Positions 62,576 through 64,000 of a stretch of 64,000 nt of DNA are shown piece after piece. This DNA is from Prevotellaceae bacterium UBA2852 (lineage in GTDB: Bacteria; Bacteroidota; Bacteroidia; Bacteroidales; Bacteroidaceae): assembly GCA_002350855.1 (NCBI GenBank), contig DEFM01000018.1, positions 64,763 to 128,762 of the forward strand. Direction: 5' to 3'. Position numbers and translations under genes: made by a program. The stretch's first letter is position 1; every line of letters begins with the position of its first letter. The notes under the pieces were generated by a model, which ran no database searches, was not told where the DNA came from, and was given only the letters and a program-made list of their open reading frames with translations.

Positions 62576-63861
62576 AGTGCCGCAATGTTAAAACCAACTC
62601 TTTCCAATTGCTCCCAATAAGTAGGATATGATTTCGTCACAACCTGCGGTGCATTAATCACAACTTTCGGCATTACCAAAGCACAAGGAGCAAAAGACAT
62701 TGCCATTCTATGGTCATCGTAAGTATCGATTGCCGGAACGGTGTTTCCTGCCTGTAAAGCATCTGCACTCTTCGCTCCATCCCATTCTATCGTACTATCA
62801 CTGACTTTGAGCATGACACCTATTTTTGCCAGTTCGTTCTGCAAAGCCACAATACGGTCTGTCTCCTTTATCTTAAGACTTTGCAAGCCTGTAAAGTTGA
62901 ACTTAATACCCAACATCGCACAAGTAACAACGAGTGTCTGTGCAAGATCCGGGACACGTGTGAAATCATAACACAGCTCTTCTGTACAATAACCGCTCTT
63001 TCTCAAAAGTGCATATTCATTGCCTTCGGCAGAACGGAATTCAGTTTCTACACCAAGTTGTCTGAAGATATTTGCCACCTCGCTGTCTCCCTGAAGGCTC
63101 TTTGAATGTAGTCCCAACAACTTGAACTCTAAATCGGAAGACTTGCTAAGGGCAAGCATTTCATACCAATAGCTTGCAGCACTCCAGTCACTCTCTACCG
63201 CATATCTTATTCTCTTATAAGGCACCGGACTGACAACAATTTCATTCACGCCCTTCCATTCCACTTCTGCTCCATAGTCTCTCATCATATTTATTGTCAT
63301 GTCAATATATGGACGAGACACAACTTCACCTTCGAGAACCAAATGCAAACCTTTAGTAAGTTTAGGACCTATCATCAGCAAAGCAGAGATATATTGGGAA
63401 CTAACACTGCCTGACAATCTCACCATCCCTCCTTGCAGATGGTTATTACCTTTGATTTGCAAAGGGGGAAAACCTTCATTCTCAACATAGTCAATACAAC
63501 AGCCTAAACTACGTAATGCATCAACCAGAACAGAAATGGGACGTTGTTTCATTCGAGCAGAACCAGTGATAGTATGTTCACCATCCATCACCGAAAGGAA
63601 AGCAGTAGAGAAGCGCATAGCTGTACCGGCTGCTCCTATATCGATAACACCAGGAACGGAAGAAAACCATTCAATCATCACTCTTGTGTCATCACAATCA
63701 GAAAGATTAATCAACCAGTCAGAAGAAATTCCACATGAAGCACTAAAATCATCATTAGCCAAAGCATCAATAACCAAAGCACGGTTACTAATACTCTTTG
63801 ATGCAGGTAATAGTACCCTAGAAGAATGTAAATTATCAATCGTAAGAAGGATTCTATTCAT
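62572..63861 (-). CDS. aroA: 5-enolpyruvylshikimate-3-phosphate synthase
   Basis: AroA makes EPSP in aromatic amino-acid synthesis. LLPASKSISNRALVIDAL carries the conserved Lys and Ser near the N terminus; GAAGTAMRFSTAFLS, RMKQRPISVLVDALRSLG and SSQYISALLMIGP follow; FTGLQSLKIKETDRIVALQNELAKIG and YDDHRMAMSFAPCAL hold the C-terminal catalytic residues. The 429 residues are normal. It heads an operon-like run with the small membrane protein, porW, porX and tsaE. A full promoter lies at 63916-63946. Confidence 0.95.
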   Translation of the reverse strand: MNRILLTIDNLHSSRVLLPASKSISNRALVIDALANDDFSASCGISSDWLINLSDCDDTRVMIEWFSSVPGVIDIGAAGTAMRFSTAFLSVMDGEHTITGSARMKQRPISVLVDALRSLGCCIDYVENEGFPPLQIKGNNHLQGGMVRLSGSVSSQYISALLMIGPKLTKGLHLVLEGEVVSRPYIDMTINMMRDYGAEVEWKGVNEIVVSPVPYKRIRYAVESDWSAASYWYEMLALSKSSDLEFKLLGLHSKSLQGDSEVANIFRQLGVETEFRSAEGNEYALLRKSGYCTEELCYDFTRVPDLAQTLVVTCAMLGIKFNFTGLQSLKIKETDRIVALQNELAKIGVMLKVSDSTIEWDGAKSADALQAGNTVPAIDTYDDHRMAMSFAPCALVMPKVVINAPQVVTKSYPTYWEQLERVGFNIAAL

Positions 63862-63915
63862 AAGAAAATGAAGAATGTAGCATGAAGAATGAAAAATTCA
63901 TTATAGAATTCAATG

Positions 63916-63946
63916 CAAAATTACAACAAGTTACTCAAGCAGCAAA
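63916..63946 (-). promoter_or_regulatory. Promoter of aroA
   Basis: TTTG (63946-63943), 19 bases, then TAATTTTG (63923-63916) on the minus strand; the ATG follows 55 bases later. Confidence 0.7.
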
Positions 63947-63965
63947 ATAATGACAAACAAAAAAA

Positions 63966-64000
63966 GGAAGTCCCCAAGGCATTTCTGCCATGAGGACTTC
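63966..64000. terminator. Terminator hairpin cut by the right edge
   Basis: GAAGTCCCC pairs with GAGGACTTC (one mismatch) across a loop of about 16 bases; A run on its left. It probably belongs to a gene outside the window. Confidence 0.65.

Overview
The window looks like chromosomal DNA from a Bacteroidales bacterium, most likely Prevotella or a close relative. Four things point that way. Promoters have the Bacteroidetes form (TAnnTTTG at -7, often TTTG about 20 bases upstream) and Shine-Dalgarno sequences are largely absent. The type IX secretion (T9SS) genes porX and porW are present. Secreted proteins end in a T9SS-like tail (YDLxGRxVKN...YIVxGKKVLVK). There is a PafA-type alkaline phosphatase and an HTCS-like regulator. 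No tRNA, rRNA or CRISPR array was found.

Layout. 1-3441: an exopolysaccharide-type group (zinc-ribbon/TackOD1-like protein with a degenerate GGDEF-like half, processive GT2 synthase, nucleotide-sugar dehydrogenase). 3535-6240: outer-membrane barrel protein and a shortened PriA. 6305-11525: minus-strand lipoprotein and NlpC/P60-like hydrolase, then an O-acylation operon (two SGNH proteins and an MBOAT). 11710-18692: pafA followed by an accessory block (lipoprotein, HigBA, Nudix hydrolase, agmatine-deiminase/Sel1 fusion, unknown protein) that ends in a second, truncated copy of the pafA 3' end, with other gene-tail scraps inside. 18693-23272: a repeat-rich non-coding stretch, a secreted HExxH protein and a GH28 glycosidase. 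23433-27230: a biotin-dependent acyl-CoA carboxylase operon behind a cobalamin riboswitch. 27287-36305: a membrane-bound propeller/AraC regulator, then housekeeping genes cysS, ispG, purE, a PAP2 protein, rpoN and trxA. 36536-47330: two very large secreted multidomain proteins with identical 3' cassettes. 47602-63861: ccsA/resB, dnaE, an MG2-like secreted protein, capA-like lipoprotein, tsaE, porX, porW, a small membrane protein and aroA.

Themes. Cell-surface biology dominates. The T9SS components porX and porW probably serve the export route used by the three large proteins carrying the sorting tail. Short repeats are unusually active around genes: a CCCCCTCTAACTCCCCC family enters or abuts priA, the SGNH/MBOAT junction, the AraC regulator and purE; an octamer array sits directly before the start codon of the HExxH protein; a 22-base palindromic array lies upstream of the 1983-residue protein. 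The best candidates for something undescribed are the deiminase-Sel1 gene with its unknown partner in the repeat-bounded accessory block, the B12 riboswitch on a carboxylase operon, and the kinase-less HTCS-like regulator coupled to a small membrane protein.

All calls rest on reading the sequence and remembered family features. No search or structure prediction was run.
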